DNA of 64,000 bases from a bacterium. Its GTDB lineage: Bacteria > Planctomycetota > Planctomycetia > Planctomycetales > Planctomycetaceae. The stretch covers positions 1 to 64,000 of the forward strand of contig WGMU01000068.1 of assembly GCA_016124895.1 (NCBI GenBank), written 5' to 3'. Position 1 is the first letter of the stretch, and every line of letters begins with the position of its first letter. The notes beneath the pieces were generated by a model. It saw only the letters and a program-made list of their open reading frames with translations. It made no database searches and was not told the origin of the DNA. Position numbers and translations under genes: made by a program. Positions 26,709-36,474 of this stretch are shown here, piece after piece.

Positions 26709-27187
26709 GAAAAATCATCGCTTTCCTCCTGTGCTGTGCCGTGCCATCGGTGATCTGCGAAGGAGCATCGTTCAGTCAGACGGTTGCACGCCGCTTTTAC
26801 GGAGTGAATTCGTGCGGTCCGGTTGCTCTGGCGATTGCCTGCCGCGTCGCTGGCCGATCTGTTCCCTGGATTGATGTTTGCGAAGCGACTCATTTCGGTG
26901 GAGACGCGATCAGTCTGCTTGATCTGTCGCAGGGAGCTGGGGAGCTGGGCTTCAAAGCTGAGGCTTTTCAATGCAATGCTCGACAACTGGAACGGTTTGG
27001 TGGACCAGCGATCGTTGATTTTCCGAAAGGGCACTTTTCGGTCTTCCTCGGGTGGTCGGATGACGGCAAGGTTCGTGTCGGCGATTTGCGGACGGGTGTT
27101 GTCAGTTATCCGACCGCGGAGTTTGCCACCAGATGGGGCGGCCACCTGTTGACCATTCAGGTACCAGACTCAGCCTCCAGGCCATGA
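26705..27187 (+). CDS. Exported C39-like cysteine peptidase
   Basis: 160 residues with a signal peptide (KIIAFLLCCAVPSVICEG). The catalytic triad of a papain-like C39 fold is visible: C37 in VNSCGPVALAIACR, H110 in KGHFSVFLGW and D127 in VRVGDLRTG, with the correct order and spacing. In ABC-linked C39 peptidases a glutamine six residues before the cysteine forms the oxyanion hole; here that position is F31, so activity or mechanism may differ. Unlike bacteriocin exporters it stands alone and is itself exported. ATGA overlaps at both ends couple it to DUF1573 and to the next gene. A role in cutting the VYGG protein at 23659 is inferred. Confidence 0.85.
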   Translation: MRKIIAFLLCCAVPSVICEGASFSQTVARRFYGVNSCGPVALAIACRVAGRSVPWIDVCEATHFGGDAISLLDLSQGAGELGFKAEAFQCNARQLERFGGPAIVDFPKGHFSVFLGWSDDGKVRVGDLRTGVVSYPTAEFATRWGGHLLTIQVPDSASRP

Positions 27188-29040
27188 AAACGCATCTGGC
27201 AGTACGACGCGGGCTGATGGTGATGCTCGAATCACCAACTGCCGTCGCTGCAGTGGTTGTGCTGCACGTTCTGCTGCTCGTCAGGGCGGCATGGAGTCTG
27301 TCGCCGACGATCGATGAGCCCGGTCATCTTGCTTCCGGAATCAGTTACTGGCGACAGGGCCATGTGAAACTGTACCGCGTCAATCCTCCGCTCGTCCGGA
27401 TGATTGCTGCACTGCCGGCAATGGCAGCAGGAGCCCAAGCGGAACCCGAAAAATGGGATCAGTACGAGACGACGCGGCCTGAATTCCCGGCAGGAACAGA
27501 TCTGTTGCTGAGTAATGGCAGGCAATCTCTGCACCTGTTCTCACTGGCAAGGATGCCCGTCATCGGCTTCAGCGTCTTCGGCGCTCTGTGTTGCGGGGCG
27601 TGGGCCAGAGACATGTTCGGACCGATTGCCCGGTTCTTCGCCGTGACGGTGTGGTGTTCCCACCCGCTCGTACTTGGACACGGTGCAATGATCACCGCCG
27701 ATGTGGCAGCAGCCGCAACTGGTGTGTTTACGGCATACCTCTTTGCCCGCTGGCTGCGTCAGCCGCTGTGGGCTCATGCGACCGCATGGGGGTTCGCCCT
27801 GGGGATCAGTCTCTGCGTGAAGTCGCTCTGGTGCCTGCTGGGACCATTCTGGCTGATGTGCTGGGGATGCTTCCGTTTGGTCGTCCGACGCCAGCGGATC
27901 GGGCGTGAGTTGCTTCAGTTGCTCCTCGGCGGATGTTTGAGCTTCATCGTTGTTAACAGCGTGTATTTGTGGAGTGACGTCGGCAGACCGCTTGGCGAAC
28001 TGGACTTTCGGAGTCACTTTCTGACAGGCCGCGAGACAGTGACGTCACTATCCGAACCGACCAGTAATCGATTCCGCGGGACGCTGGTTGGGAAACTGCC
28101 GGTTCCGATTGCCGCCGACTATCTCGAAGGCATGGATTTGCAGCGGGTCGATTTTGAACGAGCTTACAGCACATGGATACTGGGCAAAAAACGGATGGGG
28201 CCGGTTCATGAGTTTTACCCTGTTGCGCTGATCCTGAAGACTCCGCTGGGAATGATCGCATCTGCACTGCTTGCGCTGCTTTTCCCGCCGAAACTCCCAC
28301 TGGCGGACGGAATCGTCCTGTTCGGGATCAGTGCGTCTGTCGCAGCGACCCTGGGCTTGCACGCGACGGTTAATCATGTTCGCTATGCGCTACCTCTGTT
28401 GCCGTTCGCTGCGATCTGGATCGGTGGAGCGGGGAGCGGGTTGTTACGACATCACTTCGGAGTATTCGCTGGCTTTTCCGGCTGCCTTGCTGCCGGTGCC
28501 GCCAGCAGCATTCTGGTCAGTCCGTGGCATCTCTCTTACCTGAATGAATTGGTGCGGCCCGGCAGGCAGGCCGCTCTGTGCTTCGTCGACTCGCAGACGG
28601 ACTGGGGACAAGGGCTTCTGGCTCTCAGAGACTGGCTGGATGCACATCCCGAAGTTGACCGACTGAAGATGGCGTACTATGGAACCGTGCCGCCCTCGCT
28701 GGCCGGAATCGAATTTGAGTTACCACCTGCCTGGCCGGTCTCGGAGGCGCTGCTGAATGTGGCAGCAAAATCGGGCTCAGTTATCGGGCCTGACGAGGGA
28801 TGGTACGCGATTAGTGGCTCGCTGCTCGTTGGTGCAGACGGCCGAGTCATCGCCCCCGATGGCCGACGAATTGATATCCAGTCGCCCTGCTTCCGATGGC
28901 TGCTTCAGGCCGAACCCGCTGCCGTTGTTGGGGGAAGTATTTTTCTGTTCCACATCACAGCGGCGGAAGCGCATCACATCCGGTTGCAGTTCGGTCTGGT
29001 TGCCCTCGCAAAGTCGACCGATGCAGGCGAACGGGAGTGA
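27184..29040 (+). CDS. GT-C / GT39-like polytopic membrane protein
   Basis: 618 residues from ATG 27184, which overlaps the C39 stop as ATGA; an ATG at 27133 is unlikely because it lies deep in that gene. About ten hydrophobic helices. The first periplasmic loop has SPTIDEPGHLASGISYW, with the acidic pair seen in GT-C enzymes of the ArnT/PMT (GT39) class, which move sugars from a polyprenyl carrier to protein or lipid. It may glycosylate a secreted partner, for instance the cysteine-rich or DUF1559 protein of this cluster; this is an inference from position only. Confidence 0.8.
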   Translation: MKTHLAVRRGLMVMLESPTAVAAVVVLHVLLLVRAAWSLSPTIDEPGHLASGISYWRQGHVKLYRVNPPLVRMIAALPAMAAGAQAEPEKWDQYETTRPEFPAGTDLLLSNGRQSLHLFSLARMPVIGFSVFGALCCGAWARDMFGPIARFFAVTVWCSHPLVLGHGAMITADVAAAATGVFTAYLFARWLRQPLWAHATAWGFALGISLCVKSLWCLLGPFWLMCWGCFRLVVRRQRIGRELLQLLLGGCLSFIVVNSVYLWSDVGRPLGELDFRSHFLTGRETVTSLSEPTSNRFRGTLVGKLPVPIAADYLEGMDLQRVDFERAYSTWILGKKRMGPVHEFYPVALILKTPLGMIASALLALLFPPKLPLADGIVLFGISASVAATLGLHATVNHVRYALPLLPFAAIWIGGAGSGLLRHHFGVFAGFSGCLAAGAASSILVSPWHLSYLNELVRPGRQAALCFVDSQTDWGQGLLALRDWLDAHPEVDRLKMAYYGTVPPSLAGIEFELPPAWPVSEALLNVAAKSGSVIGPDEGWYAISGSLLVGADGRVIAPDGRRIDIQSPCFRWLLQAEPAAVVGGSIFLFHITAAEAHHIRLQFGLVALAKSTDAGERE

Positions 29041-29045
29041 GTCCC

Positions 29046-30041
29046 ATGAATGCTGTATTCGACCGGTCAGCAATTCCTCGACATTGCAGAACATGTCGTG
29101 AGCGTCGTACAGGACTGACTCTGCTCGAACTGCTGGTGGCCATTGCGGTTATTGGTGTGCTGCTGGCCCTGCTCCTGCCAGCGATCCAGTCTGCTCGTGA
29201 GGCAGCGCGACGAACTCGATGCAGGAACAATCTGCGGCAGATCGGGCTTGCCACGGATCTGCACGTCGACGCGTGGGAGCATTACCCGACCAATGGCTGG
29301 GGCTTTCGATGGGTTGGAATGCCGGACCGCGGATTCGGTCCCGAACAGCCGGGAGGCTGGCTTTACAACATCCTTCCCTATCTTGAGCACGTGGAACTAC
29401 GCCAGGCAGGTAGCGGACAGCCTTTTGCGGTCCAGCGTCAGGCATTGGCTCGCGTTGGATTAAACGGGCTGCCCGATTTCGCGTGCCCGAGCCGGGCGAG
29501 CGGGCTCCGGGGGCCTGCTGAGCCAAATGTCATTCCGGTTAATGCTGACTGGCTGCCAGTCGTTGCAAAAACGGATTATGCAATCAGCGAAGGCGACACT
29601 ATTACCGGTACAAACGGCGGTCCTGGCAGCTTGGCAGAAGGAGACTCCGTTACATATCTGTGGCCGTCGACAGACAAGGTAACAGGTGTCTCTTTTCTTC
29701 GGAGCACGGTCCGTCGTTCATTCATTACGGATGGTCTGTCGAACACGTTGCTGGTCGGCGAGAAAAACGTTTCCCGCGATGGTTACTCGACCGCCTCTGA
29801 TCCGGGAAATGATCAGTCGATGTTTTGCGGTGTTGACTGGGATATCAATCGCTGGACGATCGAACCGCCATTGCCTGACGGCGATAGCCCGCAACCGACA
29901 CGATTCGGCAGCGCTCATTCTGGTGGCAGCCAGGTCGTTTTCTGTGACGGCCATGTTTCTCTAATCTCATGGGACATCGATTCGCAGATTTTCAGGCGAC
30001 TTGGTAATCGAGAAGACGGGGAACCGGTATTCGTGCCGTAA
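29046..30041 (+). CDS. DUF1559 protein with type IV pilin-like N-terminus
   Basis: 331 residues from ATG 29046, five bases after the previous stop. The N-terminal part holds GLTLLELLVAIAVIGVLLA, the prepilin cleavage and methylation helix, followed by SAREAARRTRCRNNLRQIGLA, which opens nearly all planctomycete DUF1559 proteins. The C-terminal part ends with the family's FGSAHSGGSQVVFCDGHV box. The family is very numerous in planctomycetes and is thought to form pseudopilins or surface fibres. Being last in the operon suggests a surface-exposed or secretion-related product. Confidence 0.95.
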   Translation: MNAVFDRSAIPRHCRTCRERRTGLTLLELLVAIAVIGVLLALLLPAIQSAREAARRTRCRNNLRQIGLATDLHVDAWEHYPTNGWGFRWVGMPDRGFGPEQPGGWLYNILPYLEHVELRQAGSGQPFAVQRQALARVGLNGLPDFACPSRASGLRGPAEPNVIPVNADWLPVVAKTDYAISEGDTITGTNGGPGSLAEGDSVTYLWPSTDKVTGVSFLRSTVRRSFITDGLSNTLLVGEKNVSRDGYSTASDPGNDQSMFCGVDWDINRWTIEPPLPDGDSPQPTRFGSAHSGGSQVVFCDGHVSLISWDIDSQIFRRLGNREDGEPVFVP

Positions 30042-30086
30042 CGAGCTGAAAATTATGGCTCAAGTCCGTGCCGTGAGAGTCGCGGC

Positions 30087-31286
30087 TTATTCCTCGTCAA
30101 GGAGTTCGACAGCTTCGAACTTTTTGCCTTCGAGCATTTCGAGGCTGGCGCCGCCGCCGGTGCTGATGTGCGTGACTTTGTCGGCGAAACCAAGCTGCTG
30201 GATCGCGGCCGCGCTGTCTCCGCCGCCGATGATGCTCGTCGCGCCGCTGTTCGCAATTGCTTCGGCGACGATTCGCGTGCCGGCGTCGAACGGTGGCATT
30301 TCGCAGACGCCCATCGGGCCGTTCCAGACAACCGTCTTCGCCGAGCTGACCAGCCCGGCGTAACGCTTCGCGGTTTCCGGTCCGATATCCAGCCCTTCGA
30401 AGTCGTCTGGAATCTGGCCGGCGGTGACGACGACCTTGTTGCAATCGGCGCTGAAGTCGTCGCCGCAGTGCGTATCGACCGGCAGTTCCAGCTTGTCGCC
30501 GGCAGACGCCATCAGTTCTCTGGCCAGCTCGATTTTGTCCGGCTCGACGAGGCTCTTACCGACCTTGTTGCCTCTTGCCAGTTCAAACGTGTAAGCCATC
30601 GCGCCGCCAATCAGCACCTTGTCGCAGACCGTCAGCAGATTGCGAATTACGTTGATTTTGTCTGAGACCTTAGCGCCGCCAACGATTGCGACGAACGGCC
30701 GATCGGGGTTGCTGATCGTGTCGGCGAGATAGCGGATCTCCTTCAGCAGCAGAACTCCCGCAACGCGCGGCTTGCCGGCCATTTTCAGCGGCACCAGGTA
30801 CATCGACGAGTCCGTGCGGTGGCAGGTTCCGAAGGCATCGTTGACATAGACGTCGGCGAAGGACGCGAGCGTTTCGGCGAACGGTTCTTTAACGCTGTTA
30901 TCTGACTTGCGATCCTCGCCCGGATTGAAGCGCAGGTTTTCGAGCACCAGTACCTGGCCGTCCTGCAGCGCGGCGACCTTCGCGGCGGCGTCATTACCAA
31001 CCGTGTCCGTCGCGAAGGCGACGTCATGGCCGAGCAGCTCGGCGAGTTTGTCAGCGGCCGGCTTGAGGCTCAGCGACGCAACGATTTCGCCCTTCGGACG
31101 GCCGAGATGGCTCATCAGAATCACGCGGCCACCGCGTTCAAGAATCGACTGGATTGTCGGCAGCGCCATACGGATACGCAGGTCGTCAGTGACGTTCTGG
31201 CTGTCGTCGAGCGGCACATTGAAGTCGACTCGCACCAGCACTCGCTTTCCGGAAACGTCAAGGTCGGCAACAGTTTTTTTGGCCAT
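30087..31286 (-). CDS. pgk: Phosphoglycerate kinase
   Basis: 399 residues from ATG 31286, preceded by CCAGGA. It moves the phosphate of 1,3-bisphosphoglycerate to ADP in glycolysis (EC 2.7.2.3). Signatures: [21 protein letters not shown] at the N-terminus (substrate arginines), [28 protein letters not shown] and the nucleotide-binding end [11 protein letters not shown] with [11 protein letters not shown]. Length is normal. Its terminator is not obvious in the 45-base gap to the convergent DUF1559 gene. Confidence 0.98.
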   Translation of the reverse strand: MAKKTVADLDVSGKRVLVRVDFNVPLDDSQNVTDDLRIRMALPTIQSILERGGRVILMSHLGRPKGEIVASLSLKPAADKLAELLGHDVAFATDTVGNDAAAKVAALQDGQVLVLENLRFNPGEDRKSDNSVKEPFAETLASFADVYVNDAFGTCHRTDSSMYLVPLKMAGKPRVAGVLLLKEIRYLADTISNPDRPFVAIVGGAKVSDKINVIRNLLTVCDKVLIGGAMAYTFELARGNKVGKSLVEPDKIELARELMASAGDKLELPVDTHCGDDFSADCNKVVVTAGQIPDDFEGLDIGPETAKRYAGLVSSAKTVVWNGPMGVCEMPPFDAGTRIVAEAIANSGATSIIGGGDSAAAIQQLGFADKVTHISTGGGASLEMLEGKKFEAVELLDEE

Positions 31287-31547
31287 AATCTGGTCCTGGC
31301 GGAATCGCACGCTCGGTCGAGCGCGACGGGATGATCGATGTCGAAACCCGAAGAATGTTCGAAGTCCTGAAGCGAGGCGGATCCTAAGTCGTGCCACCTC
31401 GAACGCAAGCCGCGACAGATGCCCGCCTTAACCGATCGCCACCCACCAATGCGTTCGCTGGTCGCAGTTTGCCAGGCGAACTATCGTGAGACAGAGTGGC
31501 GAGCAGGACCGCCGCAGCGCACGCGGCTTACCGTCGGGGAGTCACAC

Positions 31548-32651
31548 ATGGCGAAGTACCGGGTCGGCATTATCGGACACACGGGTCGGGGCAACTATGG
31601 GCACGGGCTCGATCTTCCGTGGCAACACCGGAACGACTGCGAAGTCGTGGCCCTCGCCGATCCGCACGATGGCGGCCGCGCGGCGGGAATCAAGCGAACC
31701 AGTGCGGCGAAGGAGTACGCCGACTATCGCGAGATGCTGCAGCACGAGCGGCTGAACATTGCTGTCATCTGCCCACGCTGGATCGATCAGCATCGCGATA
31801 TGGTCATTGGCTGTGCCGAGCACGGCTGCCATATCTATATGGAGAAGCCGTTCTGCCAGACGCTGGCCCAGGCCGACGAGGTTGTTCGAGCCTGTGAGAT
31901 GCGGCATCTCAAACTGGCGATCGCACACACCAACCGCTACTCGCCCGTGCTGAGTGTTGTTAAGCGGCTCATCCGCGACGGCGAAATCGGCGAGGTGCTC
32001 GAAGTCCGCGCTCGCGGAAAAGAGGACGCTCGACGAGGCGGCGGCGAGGATCTGTGGGTGCTCGGAACTCACATGCTCGACCTGACGCGAGCGCTCGTCG
32101 GCGATGCGGAGTCCTGCTTCGCGACCGTCAGGCAGGACGGTAATCCCGTTACGAAACAGCACGTCGCCGAGGGCAACGAAGGCATCGGGCCACTTGCCGG
32201 AGATCACATTCAAGCGACCTACCGCTTCCAGAAAGGAGTCACCGCTTACTTCGCCTCGAAGCGTGGTGCCGGCGGCGGAGCGGGCCGATTCGGCCTGCAG
32301 ATCTGCGGCTCGCGCGGCCTGATCGAAATGCAGTCTGGTTATCTGAAACCGGCGTACCTGCTGAAAGACCCCGCCTGGTCACCAGGCCGCACGGGATCGA
32401 AGTGGGAGATCATCACGTCAGCCGGAATCGGCAAGCCGGAACCAGTCACCGAAGGCGGACACGACGGAGGCAACGAAGCCGCGGCCGCCGACCTGATCTC
32501 GTCAATCGAAAGTGACCGGCAGCCGATCAGCAGCGTTTACGACGCTCGCGCGTCGACGGAACTCATCGTCGCGACCTTCGAGTCTCACCGCGTCGGCGGT
32601 CTGGTAAACCTTCCACTCGAAAACCGCCAGAACCCGCTGACGATGCTGTGA
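31548..32651 (+). CDS. Gfo/Idh/MocA-family oxidoreductase
   Basis: 367 residues from ATG 31548 with GGGGAG 7 bases upstream; the frame runs further upstream without signal. The N-terminal Rossmann domain starts KYRVGIIGHTGRGNYGHG, a dinucleotide loop; EKPFCQTL (about 105) is the family's conserved EKP motif, and the H in LGTHMLDL (about 180) fits the usual catalytic histidine region. It probably oxidises or reduces a sugar or polyol with NAD(P). It is divergent from pgk across a 260-base promoter region. Confidence 0.92.
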   Translation: MAKYRVGIIGHTGRGNYGHGLDLPWQHRNDCEVVALADPHDGGRAAGIKRTSAAKEYADYREMLQHERLNIAVICPRWIDQHRDMVIGCAEHGCHIYMEKPFCQTLAQADEVVRACEMRHLKLAIAHTNRYSPVLSVVKRLIRDGEIGEVLEVRARGKEDARRGGGEDLWVLGTHMLDLTRALVGDAESCFATVRQDGNPVTKQHVAEGNEGIGPLAGDHIQATYRFQKGVTAYFASKRGAGGGAGRFGLQICGSRGLIEMQSGYLKPAYLLKDPAWSPGRTGSKWEIITSAGIGKPEPVTEGGHDGGNEAAAADLISSIESDRQPISSVYDARASTELIVATFESHRVGGLVNLPLENRQNPLTML

Positions 32652-32691
32652 GGGCAGCCTGCGAGGGCACTCTTCAGAGAATACAGAGCCA

Positions 32692-33870
32692 CTATTCCGT
32701 GAAGTAGATCCACGGAACGAGTGCGGCAGCGATTTCGGGGCGTTCATAAAAGCACGGCCAGATGTGGTTGACGCCAAGCTGTTCCGAGACGTCGAAGTCA
32801 GCGACCTGCCCGGCGCGCGAGCCCAGTTGACGCAGGTCGCGCGAGGTAAAGCCTGTCTGACCAAGCGCCAGCCGGGAAAACGGCCGACGCAATGGATAGA
32901 TCGCGAGCGCCCAGTCGGAACGCGATTTCAGATTGAGGACACATTCGGCAGCGCACAGCGCCCGGTCGTAACGCTGGCCGGGATTCAGCCAGTCGTGGTC
33001 AATCGCCGCTCCAGCGAAGACGGCTCGGACGCGGTGCCCCGGTCCGTTGGCGATCCAGATCCCCTGCACCTGACCGCCGCCCAGAAAGTGGCACGCGGAC
33101 GCGACCATCCTGGCACCGTGGCTGTGGCCGAGCAGGCAGATCGGTGAATCTGCCGGTAACGACTGAACCAGGCGGGCGAGCCGGCAACCGTTCATCTCGG
33201 CACGGCGTCCGAGAATGCTGACGTCCAGCGATGGCACCAGCGAGGTCGCGGCGATCGACGGATTGAATGTGAAAATGCCGTCGCTCGGCCACGTGACGAA
33301 GACAACATTCAGTGGCAGATGCGGAGCCGCCTGCCTCAGCCAGTGGAACGTGTTGCGGCTGTCTTCAGCAACCGTATCGGGCGTCACAAAACTGCCGTGG
33401 ACCATCACGCAGGTCGGAGCCCCGGGGATCAGCGACTGCTGAAACTCGCTCATGTTTGAGGGCTGCCAGCAGCCGTTCCAGTCAGCGCGGCGGACATCGA
33501 AGTCAAACCGGCAGGCACACTGTGGGCAACAGTCTTCGCAGTGTCGAATACTGAGAATCCAGTGTGGCTCGTCGCAGATTGACGGTGCATGCTTCAGCGG
33601 TGAACCGGAGTCTGCAAAGAGGGCCTCGTCCGGATTCGGCACGACCGCCAGTGGCACCCAGTCAGCGGAGTCGTTCGCTGAGTTGCTGCCGGTCCGCTTG
33701 CTGTCCGCCGGAGCGGCCTGAACTTCGATGGCGGCTGGTCGCTCTGCGGCATCCGACTCAGGTGGAACAACCAGCGGAGCGTCGGCGCCCAGCGCAACCG
33801 GAGCGGCCACCGTCGCCATGACGAGGAGCGCGAGGAGGGCCAGCAGTGTCGTAAGAAGAACTCGCAGCAT
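32692..33870 (-). CDS. Exported alpha/beta-hydrolase-like protein
   Basis: 392 residues from ATG 33870. Residues 1-29 form a signal peptide (LLTTLLALLALLVMATVAAPVALGA). A cysteine-rich stretch follows (IRHCEDCCPQCACRFDFD). The core has a strand and oxyanion region VMVHGSF and the nucleophile elbow GHSHGAR (serine 256), a typical GxSxG of alpha/beta-hydrolases, with a possible catalytic histidine in LGVNHIWP near the end. The substrate is unknown; an exported lipase or esterase is plausible. Related short planctomycete proteins are annotated as hypothetical. Confidence 0.78.
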   Translation of the reverse strand: MLRVLLTTLLALLALLVMATVAAPVALGADAPLVVPPESDAAERPAAIEVQAAPADSKRTGSNSANDSADWVPLAVVPNPDEALFADSGSPLKHAPSICDEPHWILSIRHCEDCCPQCACRFDFDVRRADWNGCWQPSNMSEFQQSLIPGAPTCVMVHGSFVTPDTVAEDSRNTFHWLRQAAPHLPLNVVFVTWPSDGIFTFNPSIAATSLVPSLDVSILGRRAEMNGCRLARLVQSLPADSPICLLGHSHGARMVASACHFLGGGQVQGIWIANGPGHRVRAVFAGAAIDHDWLNPGQRYDRALCAAECVLNLKSRSDWALAIYPLRRPFSRLALGQTGFTSRDLRQLGSRAGQVADFDVSEQLGVNHIWPCFYERPEIAAALVPWIYFTE

Positions 33871-34391
33871 GGTCGCCGGATGGAAATCGGAGTAGAAGGT
33901 CTCGATGGCAAGCGGTGACTGGGAGTGAAAATAGCTCACTTCTGCCGGCCGTGACTGACGCGGTGACCCTGCCGGTTGCAATCTGCGGTGACACCTGTCA
34001 GGAGAATCCGATCGCTCGGATTCTGACAGGAGGTGTTTCGCAGCGATCGACTGCTTCCAGTCACTGGAACACTGCCGGCGCGAGACATCGCCTTTCAGCC
34101 GGCATTTCAGGGCACACGTTGTCGGAGTTCGGCAGCGGAGTCGGGTTGAACCCAGGCGAATTCCAGCCTGCTGCGCAATGAGTACGCATTGCCGACTGCT
34201 CCCTGTTCTGCAAGAGCTGTACTGATTGCGCCACCTGTATGCAGCTTGCTGCGTTTTCGGGGCTCTCCTACACTCGACTGTTTCGCTCGGCTGCCGGTTC
34301 CGGTCACGATCGCTGGCTGCGGCAGCGGGTCCGATCGCTCGGAAGAAGTCTCTCGCGGAACAGCAGTTTCCGCAGGAAGGAGTGAGCAACG
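33871..34391. other. Divergent promoter region with a strong hairpin
   Basis: No gene is supported here. At 33991-34036 an imperfect inverted repeat closes with a perfect core, GAATCCGA (34004-34011) and TCGGATTC (34016-34023), around a TCGC loop; flanks ACACCT and AGGTGT also pair. The loop region CCGATCGCTCGG recurs at about 34330. It lies between the divergent hydrolase and Ctp genes and could be a regulatory or repeat element. Confidence 0.6.
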
Positions 34392-35771
34392 ATGAAGGTC
34401 GATCAACGCTGGTTTCTTCAGACGATCTGGATCACGGTCCTCGTCCTGCTGGTCAACTCAGTTCGCGGCGATGACGAGGAGAAAAAGAAGCCCGCGAACA
34501 GCGACGACGAATACTTTCAGTTGATGCAGCTTTTCGCCGACACGTTCGAGCAGGTTGAACGCAACTACGTCAAGGAAGTTGACCGCCGCAAACTGATGGA
34601 AGCCGCCGTCCGCGGCATGTTGCTCGAACTTGATCCGTACTCGACTTACATCTCGCCGGAAGAGTTGTCGCAGTTCAATCAGCGAGTTGAGCAGGAATTC
34701 GGCGGCATCGGTATTCAGGTCCAGGCTGACCCCGGCACGCGGCGCATTCTGGTGATTTCTCCGCTGCCTGATACACCGGCCTACAACGCAGGGGTGCGTG
34801 CAGGTGACATCCTGCTGGAAATTGAAGGCGAGGACACCGAAAACATGCCGCTCACTCGGGCTGTCGAATTGATGAAAGGTCCTCCTGGCGAAGCCGTCGC
34901 CGTCAAAGTTCAGCACCTTGGGGGCGAAGAAGAAGAGTTCAAGGTGGACCGGGCAATCATCCAGGTGAAGTCGGTGCTCGGTGACTACTACAAGTCAGAC
35001 GGGCACTGGGAATTCATGCTCGATCAGGAGAACAAGATCGGCTACGTCCGCCTGACACAGTTTGGACGCCAGAGCGCCGATGAACTGGCTGCTGCGCTGC
35101 AGGAATTGCGTGAGCACGGCATGAAAGCTCTGGTGCTCGATCTGCGTTTCAACCCCGGCGGACTGCTCTCACAGGCAATCAGCATTGCTGACCTGTTTGT
35201 CGACAAAGGCACGATCGTCAGCACGTCGGGACGCAACAGCGAGCCGAGGACCTGGGAAGCCTCCGAGCCGGGTACTTTCAGCGGGTTTCCGATGGCCGTC
35301 CTGGTCAACCGCTTCAGCGCATCAGCCAGCGAAATCGTCAGTGCCTGTCTGCAGGACCATAAACGAGCGATCGTTGTCGGCGAACGAACCTTCGGCAAAG
35401 GGCTCGTGCAGAACGTTGTGGATGTCGATCAGGGACGCTCGGCTCTCAAGTTGACGACGGCCGGTTATCTGCGTCCCAGCGGGGCGAACATTGATCGCTA
35501 TACCGCAAAAGACAATCAGGAGTGGGGAGTCACGCCGAACGACGGCTACTCTGTGAAAATGTCGCGTGAAGAACTGGTGCAGTACTCCGAGGTGCGACGT
35601 GATCGGGACATTCTGAAAGACGAAGCACCGTCGAAGTCAACGTTCGAGGATAAGCAGCTCAACAAGGCACTCGAATACCTGCGGTCGCAACTTGACGAGA
35701 AGCCGGCGACCGATGACGCGAAGGACGATTCCCAAGACGGGAAAAAGCCCGAAGAGAAGAAGGCGGCGTGA
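34392..35771 (+). CDS. Carboxy-terminal processing protease (S41)
   Basis: 459 residues, GGAAGGAG 9 bases before ATG 34392. An N-terminal anchor (FLQTIWITVLVLLVNSVRG) places it in the periplasm. A PDZ domain (about 95-180, FGGIGIQV) precedes the S41 core (about 200-400) with catalytic serine in FSASASEI and lysine in ERTFGKGLVQ. Ctp proteases trim or degrade envelope proteins. The C-terminal 60 residues are highly charged (KPEEKK). Confidence 0.95.
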   Translation: MKVDQRWFLQTIWITVLVLLVNSVRGDDEEKKKPANSDDEYFQLMQLFADTFEQVERNYVKEVDRRKLMEAAVRGMLLELDPYSTYISPEELSQFNQRVEQEFGGIGIQVQADPGTRRILVISPLPDTPAYNAGVRAGDILLEIEGEDTENMPLTRAVELMKGPPGEAVAVKVQHLGGEEEEFKVDRAIIQVKSVLGDYYKSDGHWEFMLDQENKIGYVRLTQFGRQSADELAAALQELREHGMKALVLDLRFNPGGLLSQAISIADLFVDKGTIVSTSGRNSEPRTWEASEPGTFSGFPMAVLVNRFSASASEIVSACLQDHKRAIVVGERTFGKGLVQNVVDVDQGRSALKLTTAGYLRPSGANIDRYTAKDNQEWGVTPNDGYSVKMSREELVQYSEVRRDRDILKDEAPSKSTFEDKQLNKALEYLRSQLDEKPATDDAKDDSQDGKKPEEKKAA

Positions 35772-36103
35772 CCGGTCTGCGGACGGATTTTCGCCGACCG
35801 AACTCCTGCAGAAGTCGGCACTCAGACTGCCGGAAAATGCACGATTTGGGCACCTTGACACTCTGAAATGGCAGAACTACGATCCCGCGCGGACGTCCAG
35901 AACAGGTGGAAGAATCGAGTGAATCTGCCGGTTTCTGAGACTTCACCGGAAGGCTGAGCAACCCTCTGCCGATAATTGCCGAAAACCTGAACTGTCTTCG
36001 TTCTGAGCAACCGTTTGGAACGTTCAACTTACTCTGATTTACTCTGGCCCGTGCCGGTTGCCGCAGCTCTCAACGGGATCGACACACAAGAAAGGGACAA
36101 CCG
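35772..36103 (+). other. Intergenic region upstream of fdxA
   Basis: A gap of 332 bases with no supported gene. Its last bases contain AAAGGGA, the ribosome site of fdxA. I saw no clear terminator for the protease gene or a recognisable operator. Confidence 0.5.
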
Positions 36104-36379
36104 ATGACTCACGTCGTTGCCGAACCCTGTTTCAACTGCAAGTACACCGATTGTGTCGTTGTGTGCCCGGTTGAGTGCTTCTACGAAGGCGAAGCCATCG
36201 TCGTGATCAGTCCCGACGAGTGCATCGACTGCGAAGCCTGCGTTCCGGAATGCCCCGTGGAAGCCATCTTCCACGAAGACAACCTTCCGGAACAGTGGGC
36301 TGATTACAAGCAGCTCAACGCCGACATGTCGAAAGAATGGCCGGTCATCACTGAAAAGAGAGAGCCGCTGGGCGACTGA
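36104..36379 (+). CDS. fdxA: 7Fe ferredoxin (FdxA family)
   Basis: 91 residues. Two iron-sulfur sets are visible: the first, [14 protein letters not shown], has the altered spacing of a 3Fe-4S centre, and the second, [12 protein letters not shown], is a normal 4Fe-4S motif, giving the 7Fe FdxA class. The C-terminal tail (residues 60-91) is the extended type of that class. It is a cytoplasmic electron carrier. A strong terminator follows at once, so it is expressed alone. Confidence 0.95.
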   Translation: MTHVVAEPCFNCKYTDCVVVCPVECFYEGEAIVVISPDECIDCEACVPECPVEAIFHEDNLPEQWADYKQLNADMSKEWPVITEKREPLGD

Positions 36380-36407
36380 TCTCCCCGGCTATGCTTGAAG
36401 AATTCAG

Positions 36408-36446
36408 CAGGCGATCGATTCTCCTCAGAATCGGTCGCCTGTTTTT
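36408..36446 (+). terminator. Rho-independent terminator after fdxA
   Basis: A 14-bp stem, CAGGCGATCGATTC (36408-36421) with GAATCGGTCGCCTG (36428-36441), has one G-T pair and a 6-base loop, and is followed by five T. Confidence 0.95.
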
Positions 36447-36474
36447 ATTGATCGTTGTCTGAAAGGCCGCTGCA

